Of a stretch of 7,108 nucleotides of DNA, positions 5,467 to 7,108 are shown one piece after another (the stretch's first letter is position 1; every line of letters starts with the position of its first letter). Under the pieces are notes generated by a model. That model was not told the origin of the DNA and did no database searches. It was given only the letters and a program-made list of their open reading frames with translations. The position numbers and the translations under genes were made by a program. The stretch is from Sphingomonadales bacterium. Its GTDB lineage: Bacteria; Pseudomonadota; Alphaproteobacteria; Sphingomonadales; Sphingomonadaceae. Location of the stretch: the NCBI GenBank assembly GCA_013298745.1, contig JAAFIT010000122.1, forward strand, positions 1-7,108, in the 5' to 3' direction.

Positions 5467-6273
5467 TCAAAAGCTCAGGGTCGGCCCAAGGACAAGTGCA
5501 AAACCGGCGAGCGTCACGGCCCCTATGGCGTTCACCCGCCAATCGCGTCGAATGACGAAGCGGTTGATGGTGGCGCCGCGGGGCCGTGCCAACCCCACCG
5601 AAATCAGGCCGGCAAGCCCCCCGAAGGTCGATGCCGCCGCCGACATCAGCGTCACCCAAAGGCCCACCGGATTGGCAAGACCAACGGCCACTGCGGCGAT
5701 CCCGGCGACACCATAATAGGTCAGCGCGATCCGGCGGCGAGATATGGCCGTTGCCGGCGCATCGCCGAGCATCGCATCGAGACCGCGAATCGCCGCGCGC
5801 ACCAGCATGACATAGGCAGTCACGCCGCCCGCAACCTGCATGACGCGCCAGAACAAAGGCGGTGATGCGTCGGCCAGCGCGCCATGGACGACGCCCAGAT
5901 CTCCACCCCCGGTGACCCCCGAAAAAGCCACATAGCCGGCCGCAACAAAAGCCTGCGTGACCCAGACCAGCCACCACAGCAATCGCGCCGAATCGCTGAC
6001 AGCATGGCGCCAGAACCGATAGGCAACCAGCGCCACCATAACGTTGACCACCACGCCTGCCAGGCTCACAGCAACGCGCGCCGCCCCATCCAGCCCAGTG
6101 CAGCGCACATAAAACGCCCCGATTTCGGCCACATCACCGCCCAGCACGGCGCAAGTCGCAGCATGGCCACCGATTTCATGCGCCATCGTCAGTAACGGCA
6201 TCAGCGCCATTGCCCAGCCGACGATCGTCAACCTGTCGACTGCGGATCCCGACCTATCCGTGTCATCTACCAT
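5467..6273 (-). CDS. Multi-pass membrane protein with HExxH motif (M50-like putative zinc metallopeptidase)
   Basis: A 268-aa integral membrane protein with about six or seven hydrophobic segments (roughly 14-30, 65-87, 96-120, 140-162, 183-206, 207-228, 248-266). The first ends in AHEIGGH, giving HEIGGH at 32-37, the zinc-binding HExxH set at a membrane helix as in site-2-protease-type M50 enzymes. TGGGDLG at 121-127 could supply the third metal ligand (D125), although the classic NPxPDG motif is absent. An M50-like peptidase role is therefore plausible, not certain. The frame is open to an ATG at 6345, but 6273 is preferred: GGAGCAGGTGG precedes it by 4 nt, the extra 24 residues are not hydrophobic or conserved-looking, and 6345 begins only about 11 nt past the pnp terminator. 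It lies downstream of pnp in the same direction but is separated by that terminator, so it probably has its own promoter, which I cannot locate. Confidence 0.75.
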   Translation of the reverse strand: MVDDTDRSGSAVDRLTIVGWAMALMPLLTMAHEIGGHAATCAVLGGDVAEIGAFYVRCTGLDGAARVAVSLAGVVVNVMVALVAYRFWRHAVSDSARLLWWLVWVTQAFVAAGYVAFSGVTGGGDLGVVHGALADASPPLFWRVMQVAGGVTAYVMLVRAAIRGLDAMLGDAPATAISRRRIALTYYGVAGIAAVAVGLANPVGLWVTLMSAAASTFGGLAGLISVGLARPRGATINRFVIRRDWRVNAIGAVTLAGFALVLGPTLSF

Positions 6274-6356
6274 ATAGCCACCTGCTCCAACCGCCAGGCA
6301 GCCACCATCGAGGCGGCGCGCCATAGCATGCAAGCCGAAAAGCATCCGCCAACCGA

Positions 6357-6386
6357 AAAGGGCCGCCCCTTGCGGGACGGCCCTTT
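6357..6386 (-). terminator. Intrinsic terminator of pnp
   Basis: On the minus strand a 13-position stem (9 bp, one C/A mismatch, 3 bp around a 4-nt loop) ends in a TTTT run (6359-6356). It begins 22 nt after the pnp stop. The arms are AAAGGGCCG at 6357-6365 and CGGCCCTTT at 6378-6386, with CCC/GGG inside. The plus-strand side has only TTT followed by CC, so it acts mainly in the pnp direction. Confidence 0.88.
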
Positions 6387-6408
6387 CCTAATCAGCCGCA
6401 GCTGAAGA

Positions 6409-7108
6409 TCAGTCGCGTGGGCCGGTGAGGAAGTCCGGCAGGCTGCCGCCTTCCTGCGGGGCTTCATCGCGCGGGGCACGTTCCGGGCGGGGGCCACGAT
6501 CATCGCCGCGCGGACCACGGTCGCCATCACGGCGTGGACCACGGTCGCCACGGCCACCACGATCATCACGACGCGGGCCACGATCGCTGCGCGGGCCGCG
6601 ATCATCGCCACCTTCACGCGGCGGGCGCGTATCGGGCAGTTCTTCGCCGGTTTCCTGATCGACGAGGCGCATCGACAGACGCACCTTGCCGCGTTCATCG
6701 ACGGCAAGAACCTTGACCTTGACCTGCTGGCCTTCGGTCAGGACTTCCTTGACGTTGGCAACGCGCTCGTTCTTGATTTCCGAGATGTGGACGAGGCCAT
6801 CCTTGCCACCCATGAAATTCACGAACGCGCCGAAATCGACCATCGACACGACCTTGCCGGTGTAGATCTTGCCGACTTCGGCTTCCATGGTGATGCCTTC
6901 GATCCACTTGCGGGCCGCGGCGATCTTTTCCGGGTCCGACGAAGCGATCTTGACGGTACCATCGTCCTCGATGTCGACCTTGGCGCCGGTGGTGGCGACG
7001 ATTTCGCGGATCACCTTGCCGCCGGTGCCGATGACATCACGGATCTTGTCCTTGGGCACCTGCATGGTTTCGATGCGCGGCGCGTGCGCCGACATTTCGG
7101 TGCGGGTG
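6409..7108 (-). CDS. pnp: Polyribonucleotide nucleotidyltransferase (PNPase), C-terminal part
   Basis: This is the 3' end of pnp; the frame stays open to the window edge, reading TRTE before [11 protein letters not shown], so the gene starts outside. PNPase degrades RNA 3' to 5' by phosphorolysis and works in the RNA degradosome. Counting from the Met at 7095, a KH domain occupies about 10-70 with [15 protein letters not shown] (18-32, GTGG loop), and an S1 domain occupies about 74-144, with [18 protein letters not shown] (75-92) and DGLVHISEI (99-107). Both bind RNA. The last roughly 75 residues (nucleotides 6633 to 6412) are a disordered Arg/Asp/Gly/Pro tail with five DRGPR copies, ending in [11 protein letters not shown]. 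The two catalytic RNase PH domains lie beyond the edge. A strong terminator follows 22 nt after the stop. Confidence 0.97.
   Translation of the reverse strand, partial: TRTEMSAHAPRIETMQVPKDKIRDVIGTGGKVIREIVATTGAKVDIEDDGTVKIASSDPEKIAAARKWIEGITMEAEVGKIYTGKVVSMVDFGAFVNFMGGKDGLVHISEIKNERVANVKEVLTEGQQVKVKVLAVDERGKVRLSMRLVDQETGEELPDTRPPREGGDDRGPRSDRGPRRDDRGGRGDRGPRRDGDRGPRGDDRGPRPERAPRDEAPQEGGSLPDFLTGPRD

Noticed and set aside
6274..6345. Longer start (ATG at 6345) for the membrane metalloprotease-like gene
   Set aside because: No proper Shine-Dalgarno, begins right behind the pnp terminator, and adds a segment with no clear signal or helix.
6480..6640. Apparent tandem repeat of CACGGTCG/CACGATC-like units, considered as a CRISPR or regulatory repeat
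   Set aside because: It is the coding sequence of the DRGPR-rich PNPase tail. Spacing is irregular and there are no unique spacers.

Overview
The window is ordinary-looking chromosome of a GC-rich alphaproteobacterium, most likely a member of the Sphingomonadales. The best taxonomic clue is the C-terminal PEPxxWA-type sorting tail (VPEPSSWAMLIAGFG followed by RRRR) on the first gene, which is typical of sphingomonads. The arginine-sensitive type of ArgB and the Arg/Gly/Asp-rich tail of polynucleotide phosphorylase agree with this. No rRNA, tRNA, CRISPR array, transposase or integrase is visible.

Layout, left to right. (1) 144-1622, plus: a secreted phytase-like esterase-domain protein with a PEP-CTERM tail. 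Four heptamers at an exact 11-bp period upstream look like a PhoB (Pho box) array. (2) 1687-3955, plus: a tight three-gene run of 3-hydroxybutyryl-CoA dehydrogenase, a conserved uncharacterised 165-aa protein coupled to it by a TGATG overlap, and argB (acetylglutamate kinase). (3) 3959-4891: a divergent pair, a 110-aa GIY-YIG-type protein on the minus strand and a DUF2239 protein on the plus strand. They share a 63-nt AT-rich promoter region with a 9-bp inverted repeat, and at least the DUF2239 transcript would begin at or near its start codon. (4) 5010-5390, plus: a small lipoprotein made almost wholly of nine 11-residue repeats, whose Shine-Dalgarno sequence lies in a possible hairpin. (5) 5467-6273, minus: a multi-pass membrane protein with an HEIGGH zinc-protease-like motif. 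(6) 6409 to the right edge, minus: the 3' part of pnp (KH, S1 and disordered tail), followed by a strong intrinsic terminator.

The genes do not form one pathway. The central operon combines acyl-CoA metabolism, an unknown protein and arginine biosynthesis. The phytase-like gene is best explained as phosphate-starvation regulated. The lipoprotein and the membrane metalloprotease-like gene are unassigned envelope proteins. The part closest to an undescribed system is the GIY-YIG / DUF2239 pair with its symmetric operator and overlapping back-to-back promoters.
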